Shown: positions 53,975 through 63,865 of the stretch, piece after piece | Layout: each line of letters starts with the position of its first letter | How positions within the stretch are numbered: the stretch's first letter is position 1 | DNA from: Flavobacteriaceae bacterium EG-1 | GTDB taxonomy: Bacteria > Bacteroidota > Bacteroidia > Flavobacteriales > Flavobacteriaceae | Assembly: GCF_009649685.1 (NCBI RefSeq) | Contig: NZ_WJPK01000001.1 | Coordinates: forward strand, 1,430,760 to 1,494,759 | Reading direction: 5' to 3' | Length of the DNA: 64,000 nt | Made by a program: the position numbers and the translations under genes | The notes under the pieces: generated by a model | Databases searched by the model: none | What the model saw: the letters and a program-made list of their open reading frames with translations, nothing else | What the model was told of the DNA's origin: nothing

Positions 53975-54913
53975 ATGACCGAAAAAAGTACCCTCCTAAA
54001 TTGTCATAAACGTATTGCACCTTATATTCATAAAACAACAGTTTTAACATCAAAATCAATCGATAAAATGATTGGTGCAGAATTGTTTTTTAAATGTGAA
54101 AATTTTCAAAGGATGGGTGCTTTTAAAATGCGCGGAGCAACTAATGCCATTTTACAATTGAGTGAAGCGCAAAAACGAAAAGGTGTGGTAACACATTCTT
54201 CTGGAAATTTTGCTCAGGCAATTTCCTTGGCTGCTAAAAGCTTAGGAATTTCTGCTCACATAGTAATGCCATTAAACTCACCAAAAGTAAAGCAAAATGC
54301 AGTAAAAGAATATAACGGACAAATAACCTTGTGTGAACCTACATTAGAAGCTCGCGAAAAGGCAGCACAGCAAATAATAAATGAAATAGACGCAACATTT
54401 ATTCATCCTTCAAATGATATAGATGTTATACATGGTAACGCTACCGCGGCAATGGAGTTATTAGAAGAACAACCAAATTTAGATTACATTTTTGCACCAA
54501 TTGGAGGAGGTGGATTACTTGCAGGGACAGCCTTAGCGGGGTATTTTTTCGGTAATAAATGCCATATAATTGGTGCCGAACCAGTTGAAGCCGATGACGC
54601 ATATCGTTCATTATTAAGTGGTACAATTCAATTAAATAAAAGTGCAAATACCATTGCTGATGGTTTAAGAACTACTCTAGGCGCAATTAATTTTCCAATA
54701 ATTAAAAAACACGTTAAAGTAATAACTAGAGTCTCCGAGGAGGAAATAAGTAAAGCAATGTTATTAATATGGGAAAGAATGAAAATCATTGTTGAACCAT
54801 CTAGTGCTGTGGCCCTCGCGGCCGTACTAAAATCTCAAAATAAAATTCGAAATCAAAAAGTAGGTATAATTATTTCAGGAGGTAATGTTGATTTTAAAAA
54901 TCTACCTTTTTAA
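53975..54913 (+). CDS. PLP-dependent threonine/serine dehydratase or serine racemase-like enzyme
   Basis: Fold-type II PLP enzyme of 312 aa, cytoplasmic. The Schiff-base lysine is K51 in GAFKMRGATN, substrate loop SSGNFAQAISLA and phosphate-binding IGGGGLLAG are present, with IISGGNVD at the end. SSGNF replaces the SSGNH of most threonine dehydratases. It lacks the ACT regulatory domain of biosynthetic IlvA, so it is catabolic or a racemase/hydroxyaspartate-type dehydratase. Two-base spacing to the Gfo/Idh gene indicates cotranscription, but no functional link is obvious. Confidence 0.88.
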   Translation: MTEKSTLLNCHKRIAPYIHKTTVLTSKSIDKMIGAELFFKCENFQRMGAFKMRGATNAILQLSEAQKRKGVVTHSSGNFAQAISLAAKSLGISAHIVMPLNSPKVKQNAVKEYNGQITLCEPTLEAREKAAQQIINEIDATFIHPSNDIDVIHGNATAAMELLEEQPNLDYIFAPIGGGGLLAGTALAGYFFGNKCHIIGAEPVEADDAYRSLLSGTIQLNKSANTIADGLRTTLGAINFPIIKKHVKVITRVSEEEISKAMLLIWERMKIIVEPSSAVALAAVLKSQNKIRNQKVGIIISGGNVDFKNLPF

Positions 54914-54956
54914 TCAAAAAAAGATAAAAATATCGATAAATCTAATATTTACCTTT

Positions 54957-56543
54957 TTAGTTTTTATTGACGTTAAAAATAGAATTCAATACCCAATCCA
55001 ATTCAGGATCTTTCCCAATTAAACGATCTTTTTGAGACGGTATTATTTTCATATCTGGTTGAATACCGTAACCTATTTGAGCTGATTTATAAGGCGATTC
55101 TATCTGCATTAGTCCAATTTTCATACTAACTAAAGAGTTCGGTAATGTCACATATTTATATTGTCCTGCTACTGTTCCATTATATGCACCACCAGTTTCT
55201 TCTCCGACAAAAATAGCTCTTTTTGTAGCTTTTAAGTTAGTTGCTAAAATTGAAGAAGCGGAAAATGAATAACCATTGATAAGTACATATATATTTCCTT
55301 TATAATTATTCTTTTTAGGTTTTTTCAACTTCGATTCACTTAAATTATAAAAGCTATTTCCTTTAACAGTTTTTACATGTAAAAAATCGTAAACTAATAA
55401 ACCCGGAATAGCGAATAATTGTAAGATACCTTCAAAAAAGCTTGAGTTTTTAGAAGAAATCATTGCTTTTGTTGCGGGTATTTTTGTTTTTATCGCTGCC
55501 TTATTAACAAGTTGAAAAGGCTGTACGGCTATATAGGAATACAGATTCTTAATTTCAGCGATACTTCCTCCCCCATTATCTCGTAAATCAATAATTAAAT
55601 TAACCACCTTACGTCTCTTTATTTCGGCAAAAGTTTCTCTATAAAACTTTCTTTGGTTACCATCTCCAAAACTCCTTATTTTTAAATAGGCCACCGAATT
55701 ATCTTCACCTATAAATTCTAAATTTCGTAAAAAGTGGTCTCGCTGTGGTACATAGCCTCGAGTTCTACCTTCTTTTCTTTTTGTCTTTTGTTTCTCTTTT
55801 ATGGCCAACTTCTCTAGTGAAGTTAACTTTCTCGCAGATGCTATTGAATCGGTATGCTTAGCAAAAACAACTCCTTTATTTATCCATTTTAAAGTTTTGA
55901 AATAAATTGAATCCCGATTCTTTAAAAGTAAATTCAAACTATCCATAAACCCTTTTTCCGCATAATAAAAATTAGAAAAATTCTTTCCGACAAATCTATT
56001 ATAATACGTTTTATTATAACCATCTGAAGTAATAAGTGATTTGTACCTATAAACTAATTTTTTTGAAAATTCTTGATTCACGGCCAATACCTCGTGGCCA
56101 ACTATAGTTGAATCTGCTCCTCTTGTTCCCTTAACCCAAAGTTTATTATTTAGCAGCTCAAAATCTAGTTCAAAAAACTCAAACTTTAACTTTCTTAATT
56201 CTTTAAGTTGTGCTTTCGAATATTTCTGCGTCGGTGGGTGTAACATTAAATGCCCCTGTCTAATTTCCTTAATAACTTGGGCTAATCGTTCATAAAATTC
56301 ATAACTATTTATGGGCTTATCTATTTCATTTTTAAGTGAAGCAAACAACGAATCGAGCTTTTCCTTTGTAACATATTGATAAAGTTTAGGGTGAAATTTT
56401 TGTAATTGAGTATATGCTATATCTACATCCTTAGATAATTCGGAAACTGAATGAACTGAATAAATTTCGTTGTTGTATTTCTTTATACTAACACAAGAAT
56501 ATGTACATAAAATAAATACGAAAAGAAAAACACTTTTTTTCAT
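54957..56543 (-). CDS. S41-family peptidase lipoprotein (C-terminal processing peptidase-like)
   Basis: Secreted protein of 528 aa, lipoprotein signal ending at C17 (YSC). The Tsp/S41 domain shows LIIDLRDNGGGSIAEIKNL and the nucleophile S428 in NGYSFSASS, then GEETGGAYNG. No clear PDZ domain is visible; the N-terminal 250 residues are a helical region of the tricorn-protease-like sort (QVIKEIRQGHLMLHPP). Housekeeping-type envelope protease or peptidase; convergent with the dehydratase across 43 bases. Confidence 0.88.
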   Translation of the reverse strand: MKKSVFLFVFILCTYSCVSIKKYNNEIYSVHSVSELSKDVDIAYTQLQKFHPKLYQYVTKEKLDSLFASLKNEIDKPINSYEFYERLAQVIKEIRQGHLMLHPPTQKYSKAQLKELRKLKFEFFELDFELLNNKLWVKGTRGADSTIVGHEVLAVNQEFSKKLVYRYKSLITSDGYNKTYYNRFVGKNFSNFYYAEKGFMDSLNLLLKNRDSIYFKTLKWINKGVVFAKHTDSIASARKLTSLEKLAIKEKQKTKRKEGRTRGYVPQRDHFLRNLEFIGEDNSVAYLKIRSFGDGNQRKFYRETFAEIKRRKVVNLIIDLRDNGGGSIAEIKNLYSYIAVQPFQLVNKAAIKTKIPATKAMISSKNSSFFEGILQLFAIPGLLVYDFLHVKTVKGNSFYNLSESKLKKPKKNNYKGNIYVLINGYSFSASSILATNLKATKRAIFVGEETGGAYNGTVAGQYKYVTLPNSLVSMKIGLMQIESPYKSAQIGYGIQPDMKIIPSQKDRLIGKDPELDWVLNSIFNVNKN

Positions 56544-56637
56544 AATTTCAAAACTACCATAATTGTAAATGAAACAACAAGCTTTTAGAATTTATGTTGA
56601 AGTTGTTAAAGTCTACCCTTTTCTCCTTTCCCTTTTC

Positions 56638-56645
56638 TATATTTG
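56638..56645 (+). promoter_or_regulatory. Bacteroidota -7 promoter box TATATTTG
   Basis: TATATTTG matches the TAnnTTTG consensus and lies 35-42 bases before the sulfatase start at 56680. A pyrimidine-rich run precedes it; a -33 TTG at normal distance was not evident. Confidence 0.55.
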
Positions 56646-56679
56646 AAGGAGACAACCAACTAATAACTAAATAACTCCA

Positions 56680-58206
56680 ATGAAATATTATTTAATAAAT
56701 CTAAGTGCATTACTATTTACCATTCTACTATTTTTTTCTTGCAAAGAAGAAGTAAAAACCGAAACAAAAAAACCAAACATTGTTTTTGTTTTTGCGGATG
56801 ATTTAACCTATACAGCTATTCATGCATTAGGTAATTCGGAAATAAAAACACCACACTTAGACAAGTTGGTTAAACAAGGTACAACTTTCACCCATACTTA
56901 TAATATGGGTGCATGGAATGGTGCAGTTTGTGCAGCATCAAGAGCAATGATAATATCAGGTAGAAGTGTATGGGATGTAAATAATTTTAGACAAGGCTGG
57001 AAAAAAAATAAAGATTATGATAAAACATGGGGAAAACTAATGGAGAGTGCGGGTTATGAAACCTACATGACTGGTAAATGGCATGTTGATGCACCAGCCG
57101 ATTCTGTATTTCAAAATGTTGTGCATATAAGGCCAGGCATGCCTCGTGATTCTTGGAGTGATGAAGGAACAATACCGTATATTAATAAAATGATTGCAGA
57201 TGGAAAATCTAAAGAAGAAATAAGAGCCCTTGGTTATAACCGTCCATTACATAAAAATGACACACTTTGGACACCTACTAATAAAGATTTTGGTGGTTTT
57301 TGGCAAGGCGGTAAACACTGGAGTGAAGTTGTAAAAGATGATGCATTAAATTTTATTGATCAAACTAAGAAAAGTGACAATCCATTTTTTATGTATTTAG
57401 CTTTCAACGCTCCGCACGATCCACGACAAGCACCACAAGAATATTTAGACTTATATAACATAGACGATATTAGTGTTCCAGAAAGTTTTTTACCTATGTA
57501 CCCGTACAAAGATAGTATTGGCAATGGCCCATGGTTACGCGATGAAGCACTAGCTCCTTTTCCAAGAACTGAATTCGCAGTAAAAACACATACCAAAGAA
57601 TATTATGCGCTTATTTCTCATTTAGATGCGCAAATTGGTGGTATTATAGAAGGTTTAAAAACAACAGGCAAAATGGACAATACCTATATTATTTTTACGT
57701 CTGATCATGGATTAGCTATGGGACGCCATGGACTTTTAGGTAAACAAACTCAATTTGATCATAGCATTCGACCCCCATTTATTATTGTAGGTCCAGAAGT
57801 GCCCGCTGACAAAAAAATAAATGCAGATATTTATTTACAAGATGCTATGGCCACTAGTTTAGAAATTGCCGGCGTAGAAAAACCACCCTATGTATTTTTC
57901 AATAGCGTTTTAGATTTGGTAGATGGCAGTAGATCAGAGAGTCATTACGATGCTATTTACAATGGGTATATGCACTACCAACGAATGATTAGAAAAGATG
58001 GCTACAAATTAATTGTATACCCTAAAATAAAAAAAATTCTATTGTTTGATATGGATAAAGATCCGAAAGAGATGCATAATATAGCTGACCTACCAGAGAA
58101 CAAAGTCAAGGTAGAGCAGTTATTTAAAGCACTTTTAGCGAAACAGAAAGAATTAAACGACACCTTAGACATCACTTTTGTCTACGATGCTTTTCAAAAC
58201 CAATAA
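56680..58206 (+). CDS. Lipoprotein sulfatase (S1) with C-x-A-x-R maturation motif
   Basis: Sulfatase of 508 aa, lipoprotein signal ending at C21 (FFSC). FADDLTYTAIHALG starts at F38; the formylglycine site is C84 in CAASRAMIISGRSVW, where alanine replaces the usual proline, a form accepted by anaerobic-type maturases. GKWHVDAP and TSDHGLAMGRHGLLGKQTQFDHS complete the site. It is followed 21 bases on by the second Gfo/Idh gene, so a sulfated sugar is probably desulfated and then oxidised. Substrate unknown. Confidence 0.9.
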   Translation: MKYYLINLSALLFTILLFFSCKEEVKTETKKPNIVFVFADDLTYTAIHALGNSEIKTPHLDKLVKQGTTFTHTYNMGAWNGAVCAASRAMIISGRSVWDVNNFRQGWKKNKDYDKTWGKLMESAGYETYMTGKWHVDAPADSVFQNVVHIRPGMPRDSWSDEGTIPYINKMIADGKSKEEIRALGYNRPLHKNDTLWTPTNKDFGGFWQGGKHWSEVVKDDALNFIDQTKKSDNPFFMYLAFNAPHDPRQAPQEYLDLYNIDDISVPESFLPMYPYKDSIGNGPWLRDEALAPFPRTEFAVKTHTKEYYALISHLDAQIGGIIEGLKTTGKMDNTYIIFTSDHGLAMGRHGLLGKQTQFDHSIRPPFIIVGPEVPADKKINADIYLQDAMATSLEIAGVEKPPYVFFNSVLDLVDGSRSESHYDAIYNGYMHYQRMIRKDGYKLIVYPKIKKILLFDMDKDPKEMHNIADLPENKVKVEQLFKALLAKQKELNDTLDITFVYDAFQNQ

Positions 58207-58227
58207 CCCATTCTAACGCCTAAACCA

Positions 58228-59532
58228 ATGAAAAAAAAGAAAGCACAAAATAGTTCACAATCGCGAAGAAAATTTATTAAACGTACGGCCCTTACAGCCA
58301 GTGCAATTACTATAGTACCACGGTTTGTTCTTGGAAAAGGTTTTGTAGCACCAAGTGATAAAATAAATCTAGGAATCATTGGTTTGGGTAAAAAAGGTGG
58401 CGGTCTGGCCAAAGATTTTGCAGAGAAAACAAATGTGCAAATTGTTGCTGGATCAGATGTTTGGTCTACAAAAAATGATTGGTTCAAGGGTCATGTTGAA
58501 AAATTATATGCTGAAAAACGAAAACAAAATAACTACAATGGCGTGTCTACTACTGGAAATTACGAAGCGCTATTAGCGCGCCCAGATATCGATGCTGTTA
58601 TAATTGCTACACCAGACCATTGGCATGCCATACAAGCAATTGCAGCAATGAAAGCGGGTAAAGATGTGTATTGCGAAAAGCCCATGACCTTAACCATAAA
58701 AGAAGGTCAAGATATGGTAGCAACCACCAAAAAAACAGGTGCTATTTTACAAGTGGGTAGTATGCAACGATCTTGGCAGAAATTTCAAGTAGCAGTAGAC
58801 TTGGTAAGCAATGGGTATATTGGTGAGGTCTCTAAAGTATTGGTAAATGTGGGAGACCCGGCTATACCGTTTAACATGGCGTCGGAACCTACTCCGCAAG
58901 AAGTAAATTGGAATGCTTGGTGTGGTCCTGCCCCACTACTACCTTACAATAATCGACTATCGCCTTCTATCAGTACGAGCTTTTTTCCGGATTGGCGATT
59001 ATTTAAAGAAACCGGAGGAGGCATTCTTACCGATTGGGGTGCTCATATGTTCGATATTGCACAATGGGCGTTAGGCATGGATCGCTCAGGTCCTGTACGT
59101 TATGAGCCACCTACTGATAAAAATGCAGTTCGAGGTATGAAAATGATTTATGAAAACGGCATCGAAATGTACCATGAAGATTTTGGCCGTGGTTGGGGCG
59201 TTCGTTTTATCGGTAGTAAAGGCAATTTAGATATAAGTAGAAGCTATTTGGAAACCGATCCGCCAACTATTTTAAAGGCAGCGCTAGAAACTTCTAAGAC
59301 CGTTTTAGACGGTTCTCGCGGCAACCATTTTCAAAATTGGATAGATGCCATTAAAGATCGAAGTCAACCTTTATGCGATGTCGAAATTGGCCATCGTTCT
59401 GCAACCGTAGGTAATATTTGTAATATAGCCTATCAATTGGGCAGGCCTTTAGATTGGGATCCTAAGCAGGAGAAATTTATAAATGATAAGGAAGCCAACA
59501 AAATGAAGAAAAGGAAATACCGAAAGTATTAA
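58228..59532 (+). CDS. Tat-exported Gfo/Idh/MocA-family oxidoreductase
   Basis: Protein of 434 aa with Tat signal SRRKFIKRTALTASAITIV (RRKFIK at residues 12-17). Rossmann motif GIIGLGKKGGGLAKDFA near residue 49, catalytic block CEKPMTLTIKEG (K around 151) and ILTDWGAHMFDIAQWALG follow; the C-terminal SRGNHFQNWIDAIKDRSQPLCDVEIGHRS is typical of exported Gfo/Idh enzymes of Bacteroidota and Planctomycetota. Probably oxidises a sugar at C3 or removes a substituent in the periplasm with bound NAD. Its stop overlaps by three bases the stop of the converging AraC gene. Confidence 0.9.
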   Translation: MKKKKAQNSSQSRRKFIKRTALTASAITIVPRFVLGKGFVAPSDKINLGIIGLGKKGGGLAKDFAEKTNVQIVAGSDVWSTKNDWFKGHVEKLYAEKRKQNNYNGVSTTGNYEALLARPDIDAVIIATPDHWHAIQAIAAMKAGKDVYCEKPMTLTIKEGQDMVATTKKTGAILQVGSMQRSWQKFQVAVDLVSNGYIGEVSKVLVNVGDPAIPFNMASEPTPQEVNWNAWCGPAPLLPYNNRLSPSISTSFFPDWRLFKETGGGILTDWGAHMFDIAQWALGMDRSGPVRYEPPTDKNAVRGMKMIYENGIEMYHEDFGRGWGVRFIGSKGNLDISRSYLETDPPTILKAALETSKTVLDGSRGNHFQNWIDAIKDRSQPLCDVEIGHRSATVGNICNIAYQLGRPLDWDPKQEKFINDKEANKMKKRKYRKY

Positions 59533-60398
59533 TCATTTAATCTTTCTTTACGAAATTGGCCAGGTGTTTTACCATGTATTTTTTTGAACATCCGCGTGTA
59601 ATACGAAACTGTATTCCAACCAGTTTTATCAGCAATTTCCGCCATGGTATTGTTCGTGGTTATTAATAAAGTTTCGGACCGTTCTATTCGTACCGATTGT
59701 ATATACTTACTTGGTCGTATTCCAAATTTTTGTTGAAACACACGCGAAAAATGATCTGCACTTAAATTGTAGTTTTTTGCTAAATCAGATACTAATAATT
59801 CTTCATGTAGATGTTCTTTAATATAGTTTAACACATCTGAAAACCCAGATTTCACAACCGTTTTATTTATTTTTTCATTTTTAATAAAACGAGAACAAAG
59901 GAGTCTAAGCAAACCTTGTGTTTCCAATAATTTTGTTGCTGGCTGCAATCTATTATTCTTTTTTATGAATTCAATAGAATCTTGATTATCATACTTTTTA
60001 ACATCAACATTTTTTAGGCTCATACCAGGTTGTAATTCTACAAGTCTTTTAAAACATTGAACATCAAATTCGGAAGCCTTGGTTTCATAAATAAAATCTT
60101 TTATATCATAAATAGATAAGCCATTCCCAATCTCCTCTATAAAATGTACGTAGTATTGCGTCAAATATGTTTCACACTTATAACGGCTATAGGTAAAACT
60201 AGGTACAAGATATAAATATCCAGCTTTCAAATTTACCTCCTCATAACTGTGGTATATTTTAGCATTTCCGTCCGTAATTAAATAAATTCTTGAAAAGGGA
60301 CTTATAACATTGTCGTAGTCCCAAGTATCATCCAATTGTACATGACCTGTATGTAGCAAATTAAGTTTTAAAGAATCTAAAATTTTATTCATTACCAA
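59529..60398 (-). CDS. AraC-family transcriptional regulator
   Basis: Regulator of 289 aa. The N-terminal arm is a cupin sensor (FSRIYLITDGNAKIYHSYEEVNLKAG), and the two C-terminal helix-turn-helices include DLAKNYNLSADHFSRVF and EIADKTGWNTVSYYTRMFKKIHG with PGQFR. M1 and M3 are both possible starts. It is divergent from the cytochrome/DUF1553 gene at 60608 across 209 bases and convergent with the Gfo/Idh gene, so it likely controls one of these units. It is not closely like the two AraC proteins of region 1. Confidence 0.9.
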   Translation of the reverse strand: MVMNKILDSLKLNLLHTGHVQLDDTWDYDNVISPFSRIYLITDGNAKIYHSYEEVNLKAGYLYLVPSFTYSRYKCETYLTQYYVHFIEEIGNGLSIYDIKDFIYETKASEFDVQCFKRLVELQPGMSLKNVDVKKYDNQDSIEFIKKNNRLQPATKLLETQGLLRLLCSRFIKNEKINKTVVKSGFSDVLNYIKEHLHEELLVSDLAKNYNLSADHFSRVFQQKFGIRPSKYIQSVRIERSETLLITTNNTMAEIADKTGWNTVSYYTRMFKKIHGKTPGQFRKERLND

Positions 60399-60607
60399 AA
60401 TCTATTATCGGATTAATACCATTTGAAAAAATGGCATCTACATAATTAAATTGAGAACAGAAAGACCATAATTTAGTAAATTAAATAACATTGACATCTT
60501 GATATTTAACATAAATATCGGAAATGTACAATTGATAGCCTGATTTATACAATAATTCACAAATGAATTAATACTAGATTTGAAAGACCACAAGAGAATA
60601 TAATTCA

Positions 60608-63600
60608 ATGTCGAAAATTAACCAATATTTATCTGTACTACTTGTATTTTTATTTGCCGCATGTGGTGGACCAGAATTAACGGAAAAAGTTGCCGAAGCC
60701 TATGAACAACTTCCTGAAGAAATTGATTTTAACCTGCATGTAAAACCGATACTTTCAGACAAATGTTATTTATGCCATGGACCTGATGAAGCCAAAAAAT
60801 CAGCCGGCTTACAATTACACCTTCCGGAGTTAGCCTATAAAGAGTCTAAAAATAATCCAGGTAAACATGCAATCGTTCCTGGTAATGCCAGCAAAAGTGA
60901 TTTGGTAAAACGGATTTTAACGAACGACCCAGAATTAGTAATGCCCGTGCCCGAATCGCATCTATCTTTAACTGATTATGAAAAAGCTGTATTAGTCCGT
61001 TGGATAGAAGATGGTGCTGAATATAGAGATCACTGGGCATTTATTCCACCATCAAAAAAAAACCTACCTGTAATAAGACTTAAGAAAAAAGTAATAAATC
61101 CAATTGACAATTTTGTCTTCGCAAAATTAGAAAGAGAACAATTGCAACCAAACGAGTTGGCAGATAAAGAAACAATTCTAAGAAGATTAAGTTTTGATTT
61201 AACAGGCTTACCTCCAACCTTAGAAGAAGTAAATTCTTTTACAAATGACAACTCGCAAAATGCTTATGAAAAACAAGTAGATCGCCTGTTAGCCTCTGAA
61301 CAGTATGCAGAACAAATGACTTTAGATTGGATGGATTTATCGCGGTATGCCGATACGCATGGTTATACTGTAGATCGTTATAGAGATGTGTCACCCTATC
61401 GAGATTGGGTAATTAAATCTTTTAATGAAAACATGCCATATGATCAATTTTTACAATGGCAATTGGCAGGTGATATGATGAAAAATTCCACCAAAGAACA
61501 AAAATTAGCAACTACATTTAATCGACTACATCCTCAAAATTTAGAGGGTGGCATTGTTGACGAAGAATTTCGATCAGAATATGTATCGGATCGCACCAAT
61601 GTAGTTAGTGAAGGGTTCTTAGGCCTCACTATGGCCTGCGCTAAATGTCATGATCATAAATACGATCCAATATCACAAAAAAACTACTACGAAATGTATA
61701 GTTTTTTTAATAACATAAATGAATCGGGACAAATTCCATGGGATTGGTCTATGCCTGTTCCGAATATTTTACTTCCCACCAATGAACAAGAAAAATTTCT
61801 ATCCTACATAGACAATTTGTTAGTTGAAAAGGAAAACAAAATTGAACAACTTGTAACTTCAGAAGAAAGAATAGCTGAAAAATGGATTACTTCAGAAGAA
61901 TACAAAAAGATTAATAAAAACAAAATGCCGAGTCATCTGATTGCCAAAGTAGATTTTCTGAATGGTAATTTGAATAATACATTAAATCCTTCACAAAAAG
62001 GAAAAATGAATCGCCAATATGCTCCTAAACAAAAAGCAAAAATAGTTGAAGGATATACAAATCAAGGACTAGAATTGGACGGAGATGCTTGGTTAGACCT
62101 TGGTAAAATAGGAATATATCAAAGAAGTGAACCCTTTAGTATTGGCATAACCATTAAAGTACCCGAAAACTTAAATAATGGTGTTATTTTCCACAAAAAC
62201 TATGGTACAAGACTGCACAGTTATCGTGGGTATCACTTAGCATTAAAAGAAAATAAGTTAGAGGTAATGTTAGCTCATGTATGGCCTGACAATGCCATTG
62301 TTGAGCTTAGCACGAAGGAAATTCCTAAAGACAAATGGATTCAAATAACCATGACATATGATGGGTCTAGCAAAGCAAATGGTCTAAAAATATTCATGAA
62401 TGGAGAAGAACTTAAAACCGAGATAAGTGTAGATAATTTATATAAGGATATAATATTCAATGCCTATGAAGATTTTATTTATAAGCACCCCATAGAGCCA
62501 GGATTACAGATAGGCGCTCGTTGGCGTGGTAAAGGGATAGGTGGCGCTGTTGTAGATAATATTTTAGTTTTTTCTAAAGAACTAAATGCAATTGAGATTA
62601 ATCAAATTAGCAATACTGAAGCCTTAGAATCAATTTTATCTAAATCTGCTTCTGCATTAACCGATTTAGATAAAAAAAACCTCAGAACGTATTATTTAAA
62701 CAACAATTCTACCGCATATAAAAGGATGTTAAGCGATTTAGCTTCCGCTAGAAAAATTAAAAATGACAGCATCGAAAGAGTCCAAGAAATAATGGTCATG
62801 AAAGAAATGGAAACACCTCGAAAAACTTTTATTTTAGAGCGTGGCCAATACGATGTATACGGAGAACAAGTATACCCTAACACACCTACAAAAATATTCG
62901 CATTTCCGGACAGTCTTGAAAAAAACAGACTCGGATTAGCGAAATGGGTAACAAGCAAAAAAAACCCATTAACGGCAAGGGTTGCTGTAAATCGGTATTG
63001 GAAAAACATTTTTGATACTGGCATTGTTAGAACGGCTGAGGATTTTGGCAATCAGGGAGAATTACCAAGCCATCCTGAACTACTGGATTGGCTCGCCATC
63101 GAATTTATGGATTCAGGATGGGATGTTAAACATTTACATAAACTAATGGTAATGTCTTACACCTACCGCCAATCTTCAAAGGCAAGTGACGAAGTACTAG
63201 CAGTAGATAAGTCGAACCGACTATTAGCCCGAGGTCCTTCCAAAAGATTAACGGGTGAAATGATGAGAAATAATGCCTTGGTGGCGTCCGGCTTATTAAA
63301 CAGAACAGTTGGTGGTCCTAGTGTAAACCCATATCAACCAAAAGGTTTGTGGAAGATAAATGGAGCAGCCTATGAAGAAGATACCGGCGAGAAATTATAT
63401 CGAAGAAGCATGTATACCATTTGGAAAAGGTCTGTACCCAATCCTACCATTGCAACTTTTGATGCACCAGAAAGAGCTTTCTGTACCGTTCGCCGTCAAG
63501 AAACAAATACACCACTACAAGCTTTGGTTTTAATGAACGACCCAACTTATGTTGAAGCCTCTAGAGTTTTGGGCTATAATATGCTTTCTTATGTTGATAT

Positions 63601-63850
63601 TAAAGAAGGCCTGAGTGCTATTTTTAAAAAACTTACAGGTAGAAGTGCAACTGAAAATGAACTTAATTTATTAGCCGACTTACAACTTTTAGAGTATGAA
63701 AAATTTAAATCTGAAAAATCGAAAACCGAAGGATGGCTAAATACCGGAGCATTCCGTATAGCGAATAAAAACGATGCAGCAATGGTAGCAGCGAATGCGG
63801 TAGTAGCAAGTACCATTATGAATTCTGATGCAGCAATAACAAAAAGGTAA
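60608..63850 (+). CDS. Large PSCyt1-DUF1549-LamG-DUF1553 protein (cytochrome c-like lipoprotein)
   Basis: Lipoprotein signal ends at C19 (FAAC). C53-x-x-C56-H57 in CYLCHGPD is a heme-c site in the Planctomycete-type cytochrome domain; a second CAKCHDHKYDP lies near residue 345 in the DUF1549 region. A LamG/concanavalin-like beta domain covers about 445-670 (FSIGITIKVPEN, MTYDGSSKANGLKIFMNGEE), then DUF1553 (FPDSLEKNRLGLAKWVTSKKNP). At 1080 aa this is a normal size for the family. Such proteins pair with DUF1501 proteins, as here, and are linked to polysaccharide degradation; the reaction is unproven. Exported and probably heme-binding. Confidence 0.9.
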   Translation: MSKINQYLSVLLVFLFAACGGPELTEKVAEAYEQLPEEIDFNLHVKPILSDKCYLCHGPDEAKKSAGLQLHLPELAYKESKNNPGKHAIVPGNASKSDLVKRILTNDPELVMPVPESHLSLTDYEKAVLVRWIEDGAEYRDHWAFIPPSKKNLPVIRLKKKVINPIDNFVFAKLEREQLQPNELADKETILRRLSFDLTGLPPTLEEVNSFTNDNSQNAYEKQVDRLLASEQYAEQMTLDWMDLSRYADTHGYTVDRYRDVSPYRDWVIKSFNENMPYDQFLQWQLAGDMMKNSTKEQKLATTFNRLHPQNLEGGIVDEEFRSEYVSDRTNVVSEGFLGLTMACAKCHDHKYDPISQKNYYEMYSFFNNINESGQIPWDWSMPVPNILLPTNEQEKFLSYIDNLLVEKENKIEQLVTSEERIAEKWITSEEYKKINKNKMPSHLIAKVDFLNGNLNNTLNPSQKGKMNRQYAPKQKAKIVEGYTNQGLELDGDAWLDLGKIGIYQRSEPFSIGITIKVPENLNNGVIFHKNYGTRLHSYRGYHLALKENKLEVMLAHVWPDNAIVELSTKEIPKDKWIQITMTYDGSSKANGLKIFMNGEELKTEISVDNLYKDIIFNAYEDFIYKHPIEPGLQIGARWRGKGIGGAVVDNILVFSKELNAIEINQISNTEALESILSKSASALTDLDKKNLRTYYLNNNSTAYKRMLSDLASARKIKNDSIERVQEIMVMKEMETPRKTFILERGQYDVYGEQVYPNTPTKIFAFPDSLEKNRLGLAKWVTSKKNPLTARVAVNRYWKNIFDTGIVRTAEDFGNQGELPSHPELLDWLAIEFMDSGWDVKHLHKLMVMSYTYRQSSKASDEVLAVDKSNRLLARGPSKRLTGEMMRNNALVASGLLNRTVGGPSVNPYQPKGLWKINGAAYEEDTGEKLYRRSMYTIWKRSVPNPTIATFDAPERAFCTVRRQETNTPLQALVLMNDPTYVEASRVLGYNMLSYVDIKEGLSAIFKKLTGRSATENELNLLADLQLLEYEKFKSEKSKTEGWLNTGAFRIANKNDAAMVAANAVVASTIMNSDAAITKR

Positions 63851-63865
63851 AATACAAGCAAGCTT

